A DNA stretch of 64,000 nt. It comes from Diphasiastrum complanatum. Its lineage: Eukaryota; Streptophyta; Lycopodiopsida; Lycopodiales; Lycopodiaceae. Each line of letters starts with the position of its first letter. Position 1 is the first letter of the stretch. Positions 22,591 through 37,436 of this stretch are shown here, in pieces. Both the position numbers and the translations under genes were made by a program. The notes under the pieces are model-generated. The model was not told where the DNA came from, did not search any database, and saw only the letters and a program-made list of their open reading frames with translations. The stretch covers positions 22,647,355 through 22,711,354 of the forward strand of contig CM055111.1 of NCBI GenBank assembly GCA_029204225.1, given 5' to 3'.

Positions 22591-22671
22591 TGTGAAAATT
22601 TGCCTATATTGGCAAATCTAGCCATGTAGTCTAAAGTAAATTTTGTACATAAATGGATTCCACACATGTAA
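22591..22671 (+). mobile_element. Left part of the 3' LTR of element B, interrupted by element A
   Basis: The sequence begins TGTGAAAATTTGCCTATATT, as the 5' LTR does, and stops at TGTAA (22667-22671), the target site of element A. The rest of the LTR lies inverted at 6762-7364. Confidence 0.9.
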
Positions 22672-23542
22672 TGATGGGGCAAGGGAGATAGAAGAACGTG
22701 AATGGAGAAGAGAGCAGGAATATTGTGGAACAACTCTCTCATTCTAATCAGCTACTAAATGCAAAACCAGTCTAAAAGACAACTTATGCTAAATGTAATC
22801 ACAGCCTTAAGAGTTCTAATTGCCCAACAGGATCTTAAGAATTAATTCATACTCTAAAACAAGAGTACAATCCACCAAAGAGATTAGAGATGGTTTGTAT
22901 GTGGTACTACTGATATCAGATTCAATCGTGAAGTATAGTTCTGAAGTAATGGAAGAGCAGTATGATAAAGCGAGTTCCTCAGGCATCAAAGATAGCCATC
23001 ATCTGATCAAAAACTGAGGAGTCGTAGACGTCCGTGTTTTGATCAGAGTGAGCAAAGAAGCGTGATCAAACAGCAATGAAAGTGCATTCAATCACAATGA
23101 GCATTCATCTACGTTGTACACAGATAAAAACAAGCCGTTGTTATATTACACTGAAGCATAATACAAAATAGAAATTACAACCAAAATGATGGCATAATTG
23201 GGATGCTCAAACAATGTGTCTCATGGATGGAGCAACCACTAATCTGTGCTCGGACGATCTATTTATAGATTTCATCCATGTATTAATTACATTGAATGCT
23301 TGTCACCTAATTAGGAAAGTCGTTGTACTTGGAAGTATATGGCTTCTGTGACGACTGTACATAGTGTATACGGTCAATAATTTAGCATCGTTGACGCTGA
23401 CGAGGACATTTCAAATTCTTTCACTTCGAACCAAAGTTGGTTTCACCTGACCCTAGATCAACGATCAATAAACATGCATGAAGAATCATGAAATAGAATT
23501 AGTCATTCACCAAGGAGGAAACTGTGGGCTTAATTTCCAATA
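22672..23542 (-). mobile_element. 3' LTR of Copia element A1
   Basis: On the minus strand it starts TATTGGAAATTAAGCCCAC (TG changed to TA) and ends TTGCCCCATCA, followed by TTACA. It is 871 bp, shorter than the 5' LTR because of one internal deletion of about 540 bp after GGTTC. It retains the TATAAATAGATC box lost in the 5' LTR. A polypurine tract (complement of 23543-23553) precedes it. Confidence 0.9.
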
Positions 23543-26500
23543 GTCCCCCTTAAGGCCACGGTTGGTTCTTTGGTATCTTCATCAGGTCCAACATGTTGAA
23601 GAACTTCTGGTGCTTGATCCTAGAAAGCACTTTGGTGAAGATGTCTATGACCAATTCTGTTGTGGAGTAGTATTGAAGGATCACTTGCCGTGAGAAAACT
23701 TTCTCCCGAATGAAATGATATTAGATTTCTATGTGCTTGGATTTGCCATGAAATCAGATTCAGTGACAGTGAAATACAGCTCAAGTTGTCACACAGAATG
23801 GTGGTAGCATTTAACTGAGTGTGATGTAAGTTGTGAAGTAATAACCTGATCCATACAGCTTCTTTTGAAGCTTGACATACTACGATGTACTCTACCTCTG
23901 TCGAAGAAAGCGCAACTAATTTCTGCTTCCTTGAGTTCCAGGAAATCAGTCTTCCTGCCAGATAGAAATAGACCCCGGAGGTAGACTTTTTGGTAGAGAC
24001 TATTCCTCCCCAATCTGAGTCGAAGTAGCCTCGTAGGATGAGTGGGTCCATAGCATTTTCATCATAACATAAAATGTGATCTAAACTTCCCTGAATATAT
24101 CTCATCACTCTCTTTAATGCTTTCCAATGAGAGATCCTAGGATTAGACATAAATTGACTTAACGTGCAAATAGTATATGCTAAATCTGGTCTAGTACACA
24201 TCATTGCATACATTAGAGATCCGATTAGTGAATGATAAGGGTACTTCACTAAGTTGAGTACTTCACTATCAATCTCAGGACAAGAAGGTTTAGTCAATAC
24301 TATACTTGGATCCATTGGGGTATCAATTGGTTTGCAATCAGACATATGAAACTTTTCTAAAATGCCTTTTAGATATGTCTGTTGGCTAAGATAGATCTTC
24401 TTCTGAAGTCTATCTCTAGTATTGTGAATTTCTAGAAAAGAATGAATAGCTCCTAAATCAATCATGTCAAATTCCTTTGACAAATCACTCTTAGTAGTGT
24501 GCAGAAGAGAAGTGTCATTAGACCAAATAAATGCATCATCTACGTAAAGAGCTATGTGAACTGAATTGGTGCCTATATGCTTTGAATAAACATTACAGTC
24601 AACCGAATTGTTTGCAAATCCTAATTGAATGAGATAAGAGTTGATTCTATTGAACCATGCTCTTGCGGCCTGTTTCAGACCGTAGATTGCTTTGTGCAGC
24701 TTGCACACTTTGTGCTCTTGGCCTTTGACTTCGAATCCTTCTGGTTGGAAGGTATATAGCTCCTCTTCAATATTGTTGTTGAGAAATGTTGTCTTGACAT
24801 CCATTTGGTGCATTTTGAGGTCTTTCGTAGCTGCTAACGCAATCAGAGTCCTGATTGACTGCATCTTGATGACAGGATTGAAAATTTCTTGATAATCCAC
24901 TCTTTGGACTTGAGTGAATCCTTTAGCCACCAGCCGTGCTTTCCATTTTAAATGGAACCATCAGAGTTGATCTTCTTCTTGAAGATCCACTTGTTGTTGA
25001 TAACTCTCTTGTGAGTGGAGAAGTCGACCAGCGTCCAGGTCTGATTCGTCAAAAGTGAGTTGTACTTGCTTTCCATAGCTTCTTGCCACTTCACAGCATC
25101 CTTGGAATTAATTTCTTCGGCTAGGCTCTTTGGTTCTTCTGATGAAATCCAAAATGATTGAGGTGCATACCTCTCAAGAACTGTCCGAGTCCGTGAGGAT
25201 CTGCGGACATTGGGTTGACCAGGATGTGATGATGCTTCTTCTTGAATTTTTTTAGATCTGCTCGAGCTAGCTTGGTCTGGTCTGATGACAGGTAGAAGGA
25301 ACATCAACGTTGGAAGAATCTATGCTACGTAAATAGGATGAAATGACATAGCATCGTTTATCGATGGTTGTTTAAAATCATAATATGTATGTTCTTGAAA
25401 TATTACATCCCTAGAGACAAATACTACATTGGTGGATGGATCATAAACTTTATAAGCTTTATGTTCATCAGGATAGCCAATGAAAATACATTTATTTGTC
25501 CTATGATCCAACTTCTTCCTAACCTGTTTAGGAGTGTGAACGAAACATATACAACCAAATATTTTTGAATGGTTGACATTAGGGTTGTGCCCATGCCAAA
25601 CTTCATGAGGAGTTTTGTTGTTAATGGCTTTGGTGTTGGATATGTTCTGCACGTAACAGTTGTGGCAGTAGCTTCTGCCCAGAACTTCGCAGGTAGATGT
25701 GCTTGATGTAGCATGGATCTTGTTAAGTTGAGAAGAGTTTGATTCTTCCTTTTTGCTATCCCGTTCTGTTGAGGTGAATAGGAAGTGGTAAAATATCTTC
25801 TAATACCATGTTCAGCCATGTAGTCGGACATCTCGTTAGAGATGTATTTGCCACCACCATAAGTTCGGAGTGCTTTCACTTTCCTAGACATTTGTGTCTC
25901 AACCATGGCCTTGAATCTCTTGAAGCATTCAAAGGCTTCAAATTTGTGCTTAATGAACATGGTTGTAGACCATCTAGAATAATCTTCTATGAAAGTGATA
26001 AAATAGATTGCATCTCCTAATGACAGAGTTGGCATTGGACCATAGAGATCACTATGTACAAGATCTAATACATGCTTTGTTTTGATGGAGTGTGATTTTG
26101 GAAACTTGCTTCTAGAGTGCTTCCCATGGATGCATGATTCACAAAAGAAATATTTTCTATCTAATGAAGACGGGAAATTCAAACCATCAACTAAATTATT
26201 ACAACGCATATAAGAAAGTGATCTTGTATTCACGTGTCCAAATCGACTATGCCACAGAACAGCACTATCGTTTACATTTTCATTAGAGATACTAGCTAAT
26301 GCAACTGAATTAGAGAGTACGTAAAGATTTTTGACTCTAGTGCATGTAGTCAGAGCAGTATCTTCCTCGAGTATTGTACACTGCTCAGATGAGAAAGTAA
26401 TAGTGTAGCCCTCATAAGTTATCTTAGAGACCGATAACAGGTTCTTTGACAACTGAGGAACATGAAGAATGTTAGGAACACAAATGGAAAGATCGTTGTT

Positions 26501-26777
26501 GAAGCTGATCTTCACTGCTCCTTTGCCTTCCACGCGTATGGTGCTAGAATCTCCAAGGTAGATGAACTGGTCTCTGCTGTAAGTTGTGTACTCCGTAAAC
26601 CATTCCTTGCGAGAGGTCATGTGTTGGGTAGTGCCGCTGTCCAGGTACCAGCTATCACAATCTTCGCTGCTGTTGTAAGCCATTAACAAATGTGTGTCTG
26701 ACTCCTTGAATTCTGCCGTGTTGGAGGAGTCTGGCTGTTGTTGCTGTTGTTGCTTCTTTGCCTCGTTGTAGATCCTG
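23543..26777 (-). pseudogene. Pol of Copia element A1 (protease, integrase, RT, RNase H)
   Basis: Minus-strand order: end of gag knuckle (RIYNEAKKQQQQ, from 26776), protease (SWYLDSGTTQHMT), preintegrase zinc region (LWHSRFGHVNTRS, CESCIHGKHS), integrase, then RT (KMHQMDVKTTFLNNNIEEEL, LYVDDAF) and RNase H (GYFDSDWGG, LSSTEVEY). The pieces are open at 25424-26815, 25320-25652, 24948-25307 and 23620-24930 and are separated by frameshifts. In integrase the usual Asp of the DNGG-type motif is Tyr (LRTYGGGKYIS) and the catalytic Glu is Lys (GIAKRKNQ), so it is dead independently of the frameshifts. The 5' half of the element is at 7365-9618. Confidence 0.9.
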
Positions 26778-30779
<4,002 letters not shown>

Positions 30780-30782
30780 TTA

Positions 30783-31250
30783 GAAGGGATACTTCTGAGC
30801 TATTTTCAGATCAATGTTGCTGGGATCAAATTCTCCGGAGTTGTAAACTTTGTCAGCTAAATTATGAGCTCGTTCATAGCCAGCTCTGCTGTACTGAGGA
30901 AGCTGCTTCTTCAGACGCTTATTGGTTGTTGCGGAGGAGAGTTCCTGCATCGGAATAAGCTGCTGCGTGTCAGATTGTTGTTGCTTCTGAGCGGCGTCTC
31001 GCAGGCTGCTGCTTTCACGCTGACTTTTCTGAGAGCGGAAAATGATAGCATTCATCCGTATCTCCAATGAGTTAACCAAAAGTCTCTGCTCAAACATCTC
31101 AGTATGGCATTCCAGGTTAGAAGCAGCTTCAAACTCTCTATCATCCTTACAAAGTAGTTGAGAAGATGATCTGCTGCTGCTATTGTTCCTCATGCTTGTC
31201 CAAAACACCGAAGCCTTCATCATCATAGACTGCAAACTCTCCATCTCCAC
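30783..31250 (-). CDS. Hypothetical 156-residue ORF, unrecognised
   Basis: The frame runs from ATG at 31250 (MEMESLQSMMMKASVFW) to a stop near 30780. The product is polar, with a Ser-rich N-terminal segment (NNSSSRSSS), a Gln-rich middle (AAQKQQQSDTQQL) and a more conserved-looking end, GYERAHNLADKVYNSGEFD. No domain, signal peptide or membrane segment is visible. The composition looks less random than neighbouring frames, so this may be a single-exon gene, an exon or a gene relic. No promoter or splice evidence was found. Confidence 0.3.
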
Positions 31251-31742
31251 TATAGATGTTCAAACATTCAAAGTTGACACAATCCTATCACCGTTTCGAC
31301 ACAGATCAGAGACAGAGACAGAATATGATTCAGAATCCAGATTCCAGATATATGTACATGGAAATTCCTCTATTCTGGCAAACTTAATGCTTCTTTAGTA
31401 GATATCAAGGCTTGTTTTCTATGGTTGGAATGTTCAATGAGCCTCCAGGGCTGAGGGCAGTTAGCAGCAGGATGGATCTCAAGTCTACATCACCAGATTC
31501 TGTTAGTGAGTGGCAGACATTTGTCACTAAGTGGCTTGCATGATATGAAGGGTAGGTCTCAGGTTTTTTCAAAGTTATGCTGTTGCAGTGTCCGGATGCT
31601 TCTCAGCTAAGAAACTGTGGAGAATGTGCACTACAAACTACTGCAAACCAGCTCATACAAACTAAGTTTCTAAGGAAAGTAAAGTCAAGTGGGATCCACA
31701 ATCATCATAATTTTTGCTTTAAAAAATGCTTGGAAATAATGA
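31251..31742. other. Short intergenic stretch
   Basis: Nothing recognisable before the microsatellite. Confidence 0.4.

Positions 31743-31743
<1 letters not shown>

Positions 31744-31808
<65 letters not shown>
31744..31808. repeat. Compound (TG)n(AG)n microsatellite
   Basis: TG repeats (31744-31777) pass directly into AG repeats (31778-31808). This is the reverse-complement type of the compound repeat at 28580. Confidence 0.97.
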
Positions 31809-31811
<3 letters not shown>

Positions 31812-32139
31812 CGAATGAGAATGAATGTATGCATTGATAGAGAAAAGTAGATTCCTCCATTTTGATTGCTCCACATATACATATAGGGTTTTCACTATAC
31901 TTTGCCTTGCATCTATTGTAGTGGAGGTAAAAAGTAAGGTTACCCAACTCTTGACTTGTGCAATGATCCCATAAGCAAATCTTCAAACACACATGGCTCT
32001 TTATAGGTTTTTTGGACTCAAGGTCTTGAAGAAAGCAAGGAGTCCGAAGACTGGGGCAAGATATCTAACCTTAGGCTTTCAAAGCTCTAGAAATGAATGC
32101 ATAAATGGACAAAACCCTAAAGTACGGGGGAATGTAAGA

Positions 32140-32337
32140 TGTGATGGTTACACACACACACACACAAGCATCATAGACAAACAATACAAAATTTGTCAAG
32201 GATGTGATGGTTACACACACACACACACAAGCATCATAGACAAACAATACAAAATTTATCAATATTGATTGGTCACATCACAAATTAGGTTTTTGAGAAA
32301 ACCCTTATATATGTTGAAGTAACGGTTTTGGTAACAC

Positions 32338-32368
<31 letters not shown>

Positions 32369-32475
32369 GCATCATAGACAAACAATACAAAATTTGTCAA
32401 TATTGATTGGTCACATCACAAATTAGAGTTTTTGAGAAAATCCTAGTATATGTTGAAGTAACGGTTTTGACCATA
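32140..32475 (+). repeat. Minisatellite built on an (AC)n core
   Basis: A 63-bp unit (GTGATGGTTACACACAC... to ...ACAAAATTTGTCAA) is present at about 32141-32203 and 32204-32266. A third copy with a longer AC run is at about 32338-32402. A flanking block TATTGATTGGTCACATCACA plus TTTTTGAGAAAA and TATGTTGAAGTAACGGTTTTG is duplicated at about 32262-32330 and 32400-32470. Confidence 0.88.
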
Positions 32476-32659
32476 TACAAGACACATGGCAGGTGCTTTT
32501 GCCCCATAAGCAAATCTACAACAATCTGCATGTTTATAAGACATGGTTGCTCATTTGTTTCTAAGGAAATCATTAAATGGATATAAGTTGTCCATAAAAT
32601 GATTGGGAATGATGTGCATGATTCGGGCAAAACATGGAACGAGGGCATAAAGAAAACCT

Positions 32660-32890
32660 GTTTATGAATGTTGATTGCTTCACATCGCAAATTAGGACTT
32701 TTGACAAACAAAATGCATTCACAACTGTTGATTGATCCATGTTGTGAATCAAGGTTTTGACCCAAATTTGACCAACAATTCGGCTGGGTTAGTCACATGT
32801 GCGACACACATTTGTTCCACGAGAAAACACATTTGTCAACATTGATTGGTCCATGTGACAAATTAAAGTTTTTGACCCAGAACTGATCAA
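32660..32890 (+). repeat. Degenerate copies of the TTGATTGGTC...ACAAATTA block
   Basis: Further diverged copies occur near 32671 (TGTTGATTGCTTCACATCGC), 32727 and 32838, each followed by a TTTTGAC or TTTTTGACCC tail. They extend the minisatellite family beyond the well-conserved core. Confidence 0.6.
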
Positions 32891-33100
32891 AAGTGTTGTT
32901 GGGCAGCTAACATCAGACATGGGATATATATTGTCCTGTAAACAAACTACAAACACCCTCGACCTACTTACAAATCTCGTAGCACTGATCTTCATGGAGA
33001 AAGCAAGGACAATCAAGCAAAAAATTGACAATAAAATGATTGAAATATCAAGGCTTTGAAGCTAGAAAATGAATGGGCGAAAGACTCTAATCAAGTGGAT

Positions 33101-33121
33101 GTGTGTGTGTGTGTGTGTGTG
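33101..33121. repeat. (GT)n microsatellite
   Basis: About 10 GT units followed by a short (GA)n at about 33130-33142. Confidence 0.9.
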
Positions 33122-33458
33122 ACATAGAAGAGAGAGAGAGAAATATATCAATGTCTCTTGAGTACTTTAAGTATGATTCATAACCTTGAGAACATAGAAA
33201 TTTTTATCTAATGAAAAATTAAATTGTAGTAATACTAGAAGTTGATAATAGTGCCATCATTGTAGTTACCTAATGGCACTATCTTGTAGGACTACATGAG
33301 TTTTACCATCCTCCAAGCCAAAACTCCCAAGCGACAAGTTAAGTTCCAAGAAGTGGCCCCACTTTTGGTTGACAACAAAGTCCCAATGGGCTCCCAAAAT
33401 AAATTCACTCTTCATGGGTGGGTTACATGAGCAATTCATTTATCCTTTGGCTCCTAGA

Positions 33459-33461
<3 letters not shown>

Positions 33462-33524
<63 letters not shown>
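33462..33524. repeat. (GT)n microsatellite
   Basis: About 31 uninterrupted GT units. Confidence 0.97.
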
Positions 33525-33526
<2 letters not shown>

Positions 33527-33865
33527 CAAATCAGTATATCATTTAAGAATAACAAAAGCTATTTTTCATCAAATTTCAACAACAACAAAAGCACAAAGGT
33601 ATAATAACATTAGCATTCATGAATACTATAACATTGAACATCATTCATCTACCTTTCCAAGAAAGAGATATTTATATTTACACTCATAAAAGTTTGAATT
33701 GATGACACTAAAATAGAACACATGCCATCGAGTGAACTTCAAAATAGGATAACAAAATTTATGTGAACTGATTATCAACTACGATGCCAACCAATTGCCA
33801 AGTATGGCCTCAAAAAACTTTGATATCAAAACCCATGAGTGTACTCCATTTATTGACAAGTAAAT

Positions 33866-35070
33866 TCAAATGGTAAGAAGCAAGAAGCTACACATAGCCA
33901 TATTTCTCCTCTCACTCACTCCATTTTGATGAGGGGTGTATGGACATGACAACTCCCTTTTTATGCCATTAGAATTACAAAAGTCAATCAACTTTTTGGA
34001 GATATATTCACCTCCATTATCACTTCTTAATACCTTGATCTTGGTACTAAGTTGATTTTCTACCAAAGTTTTAAACTTTACAAAAGAATCATACACCATA
34101 GATTTGCTAGACAAGAGGTACATCCAACAATATCTAGAATAGTCATCAATGAAGATTACATAATACTTGGCACCATCATTAGAATCATGTGAAAAACTAT
34201 GAACATCCGAATGGATGATTTCAAGAGGAGTGCTAGATCTTGTTGTGGATCTTTAGAAAGGTAATTTACGAGCCTTTGAGAGGCTACATGCTTCACACAT
34301 CCTTCCACACTTTGACAAATGCTTGGGGAGGCCGAGTGCAAGAAGATTTGCACACATTGTTTCCATGGCTTTGAAGTTGGGGTGGCCCAACCTTTTGTGC
34401 CATCGCTCCACCTTTGCCAAATTCAGACTCTCCACTGCAATATTGGCATCAAGCTTAAACAATCTACCTTGTTTAAAGCCTTTAGCTATACATTCATCAT
34501 TTCTAAGGATGGAACAAACTCCATGCTTGAATTGTACATCAAGGCCATTATCCATTAATTGGCCAACATTAAGCAAATTCTTGGTTAACTTAGGAACATA
34601 AAGGACAGTTTCAAGATTCATCCTTTTGGATGATCCAAAATACAATGGAATGGTCCCAATACCACTTATCTTACACTCTTGACTACTAGTTGTATAGATT
34701 GATCTATGTACATCATTGTAAGAGAGTAAAGTGGAGAAATGGTCATTTTGAAATGTCATGTGGGAGCTAGCCCCACTATCTATCCACCAAGAATCATTGG
34801 TGTTGCACTTGGATGATGGAAGTTTGTTGGAAACCATCAAGGATGATTCTTCTTCATCCTCCTCCTCTTGATGTGCAATGTTGCTTTGCTTGTTCTGTTG
34901 TGGCTTCTTCTTCATGAGACATTCAGATACAAAATGCCCTCTCTTCCCACATAAAAAGCACTCGAACTCGAATTTGTCTTTGATCTTGCCCTTTGAGCTT
35001 GATGCATCCTCCTCCTCCTTGGCCTCCTTGGAATGCTTCTTCTTTCCATTGGTCTTCTTTCTGCCCTTGA
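33866..35070 (-). pseudogene. Copia fragment related to element B (knuckle, protease, integrase start)
   Basis: Minus-strand order: a Lys-rich region with a zinc-knuckle remnant (near 34923-35060), protease SWWIDSGASSHMTFQ, NLLNVGQLMDNGLDVQFKHG, preintegrase WHKRLGHPNFKAME and CEACSLSKA, then integrase SMVYDSFVKFK, RSDNGGEYISKK and YTPHQNGVSERRN. It is very close to element B in wording but on the opposite strand, with frame breaks near 34253 and 34130. It stops in the integrase at about 33866, so RT and RNase H are absent. Confidence 0.88.
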
Positions 35071-35084
35071 ACCTTAAATATGTA

Positions 35085-35288
35085 CAACAGGCTACTCTTC
35101 ACACGTGTGGGCTCGAATTTGAGTCTATGAACTTGTTTGTTGATTATCAATGCTTGTTGTGTGTCAAATTGCCAATCATCAAGATTTGTTGTCTACTTTT
35201 TTTATGCATTGATTAAGCAAGTACATAATCACTCTTGTGGATATTCTAAGATCCATTTATGATCTAAAAAGTATTGTACTTTCACACA
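35085..35288 (+). mobile_element. B-family LTR 3' part in opposite orientation to the adjacent coding
   Basis: This matches the last third of the element B LTR (compare 17770-17941), ending AAAGTATTGTACTTTCACA, but with no primer-binding site after it. The neighbouring coding fragment is on the minus strand, so the LTR and coding parts are in inverted order, a sign of rearrangement. Confidence 0.75.
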
Positions 35289-36484
35289 AACATCAAACTC
35301 CATATTGCTATAACAAATACTCATCAAGAAAGCCAAACCTCCAAGTCTTCAACATGGCAAAGGGCTATTGATAAGGCTTGAATGACAAAGAAAAATATAA
35401 TAGTTGGTGAGCAAAAAATGTAACTTAAATTTTGCTTTAGATTCATAATTGTGCTTTGCTTACCAACTCCTAAAATCTAGGACCTAACTCCTAAAATCAA
35501 GGAAATTAGGATGGTGAATACCAACCCTTGGTTGCCATACCTAATGATTAGGTAAATTAGAGATGAGTAGGCAGATCTACTGATGACATGGCACCTGAAA
35601 ATGAGCCACACCTACTCATCCATCCCTAATGATGATTTGGATGTACCTGCTAATTGAGGAGCTCATTGTGACAAGCATAATTCTGGAGTCCAAAAGCTAG
35701 TCGTGGTTTTTGTATCTTGAAACTTGTTTTTGTGTGACGATTTGGCAATCAACTCTTAGCAAACATTAAACTCTACTAGAAGGCTTTACTAGAGACTACA
35801 CTTTACATGTGTGAAGTGTCCTTTCTATTTTTACACTCTTTTAATTGCTCTTGCTAGTATTGATCAAGATTGTGAGTCTATCTCAACTTATTGAAGGTAG
35901 ATGATCAATGAGATATATATGACTATGCAATCAATCACTCTTAGGATTAAACAAATTCATTCATTCAGCTTATTCTTTGAATTCAACAAAATATGTCTAA
36001 AATATCAAGTTGGAAAATTTTGTTTGCCGCTCAGGATCAATGCAACATTAGAATTATCTTCAAATTGTTGGTTAGCACTAACAAATTAATCGTTACTTGT
36101 GTCCATAGCTTGATTGTTCTAGTGTTGAAAATGGCCATTTGATCATTGATTTTCCTCCTGATCAAAATCCCATTGTTGATTTTGATAACCACAGAAAACT
36201 TTGACTTGATTATCCCTCTCTTGATTACCACATGTATTAGAATTTGGCTCATCCAAGCATTAATTACATTTGAAATTTGCTCATCCAATTGACCATCATT
36301 TGTATTTGGAATTGCTCATCCAATTGACCAAAATTTTCATCTTCAAATGAGCTCTAGTGTTCTTTAACCAATTTAAAACTTTTGTCTTATGTCACATCTT
36401 CTTTACCATAATTTTGACTTCGTTCATCCTTTTCTCATTAGCTTCACTCTTGAAATCATCTTTACCTCCTTGCTCTTTTGCATA
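35289..36484. other. Intergenic DNA, nothing identified
   Basis: AT-rich, with only short frames. Confidence 0.45.
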
Positions 36485-36539
36485 TTAGATCACTCTTAGT
36501 AGTGTGCAGAAGAGAAGTGTCGTTTGACAAAACAAATGC
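36485..36539 (-). mobile_element. 55-bp piece of element A reverse transcriptase
   Basis: The plus-strand words CACTCTTAGTAGTGTGCAGA and AGAGAAGTGTC match the minus-strand RT region near 24485-24530 of A1. An older A-family pol copy was therefore the target into which copy A2 inserted, or it was joined there by rearrangement. Confidence 0.75.
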
Positions 36540-37220
36540 TGTTGGAAATTAAGCCCATAGTTGCCTCCTTGGTGAATCATAACTTAGACAGCCAATTACT
36601 TGAAGAATGTCTACAACGGACTTCTGGCTGATCTCCAGCAAAGGGTAACCAATCTTGTCATAATTTCAGAGTTCGGATGTTAAGTTTATTAACTTGAAGT
36701 CATTGAAGACTTGGCCATCTTCAAGGACCTCTGCAAACTTGCATTTAGAACATCTACAGAAATACATTACTTTTGAGACAGTCTGCAGAAATGAACTATG
36801 TTCGAAACAGCTTCGCGAAAGTTTTGCGACAATCCAAAAGTTCAACTATTTGAAAGACCCTCAACTTTTTTTGCAAAAAGTTCACGAAGATAGAGAAAAT
36901 TCTCGAAGGTCATCTATTTTTATGAGTTACTATTTTAAAGACACCTTCGTCTTTTTAAGGGCACCTTTGCCTTTTTCGCAAAATCTCGAAGAGAGAAAAA
37001 TGCCGAAGATCATCTACTTTGAACAAGGAGCGTTTCCAGGCACTTCCCAATTTGCGAAGTGAGAGAAAGCCACTTTTCTTATAGAGAGAAGTGAGAGAAT
37101 TTGCAATGCCCTCGTGCATGTCAACATTTCCTATGGGTTGACAGTATACACTATGTAAAATTGTCACAGAAACCTAATTAGGTGACAATCATTTATTGTA
37201 GTTAATACATGGATGCAATC

Positions 37221-37228
37221 TATAAATA
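37221..37228 (+). promoter_or_regulatory. First TATA box in the A2 LTR
   Basis: TATAAATA in the context CAATCTATAAATAGATCATCC, in the first unit of the tandem duplication. Confidence 0.6.
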
Positions 37229-37428
37229 GATCATCCAAGCACAGATTAGGGGTTGCTTCGTCCATGAGACATATTTTTCTTATAAAGCAAAGTGAGAGAA
37301 TTTGCAACGCCCTCGTGCATGTCAACATTCCCTATGGGTTGACAGTATACACTATGTACAGTTGTCACAGAAACAGCTTACCTAAGTAGGTGACAATCAT
37401 TTATTGTAGTTAATACATGGATGCAATC

Positions 37429-37436
37429 TATAAATA
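37429..37436 (+). promoter_or_regulatory. Second TATA box in the A2 LTR
   Basis: TATAAATA in the same context in the second unit, 208 bp downstream of the first. Confidence 0.6.

Noticed and set aside
7365-26777. The two halves of element A as two independent insertions
   Set aside because: They share the target duplication TTACA at the same point of one LTR, and the halves meet at the same codon, which is unlikely for separate events. It remains the alternative if long reads disagree.
32140-32470. Regular repeats with unique-looking spacers, considered as a CRISPR-like array
   Set aside because: The units are 63-bp tandem copies with an AC core, not short palindromic repeats with unrelated spacers, and the context is a plant genome.
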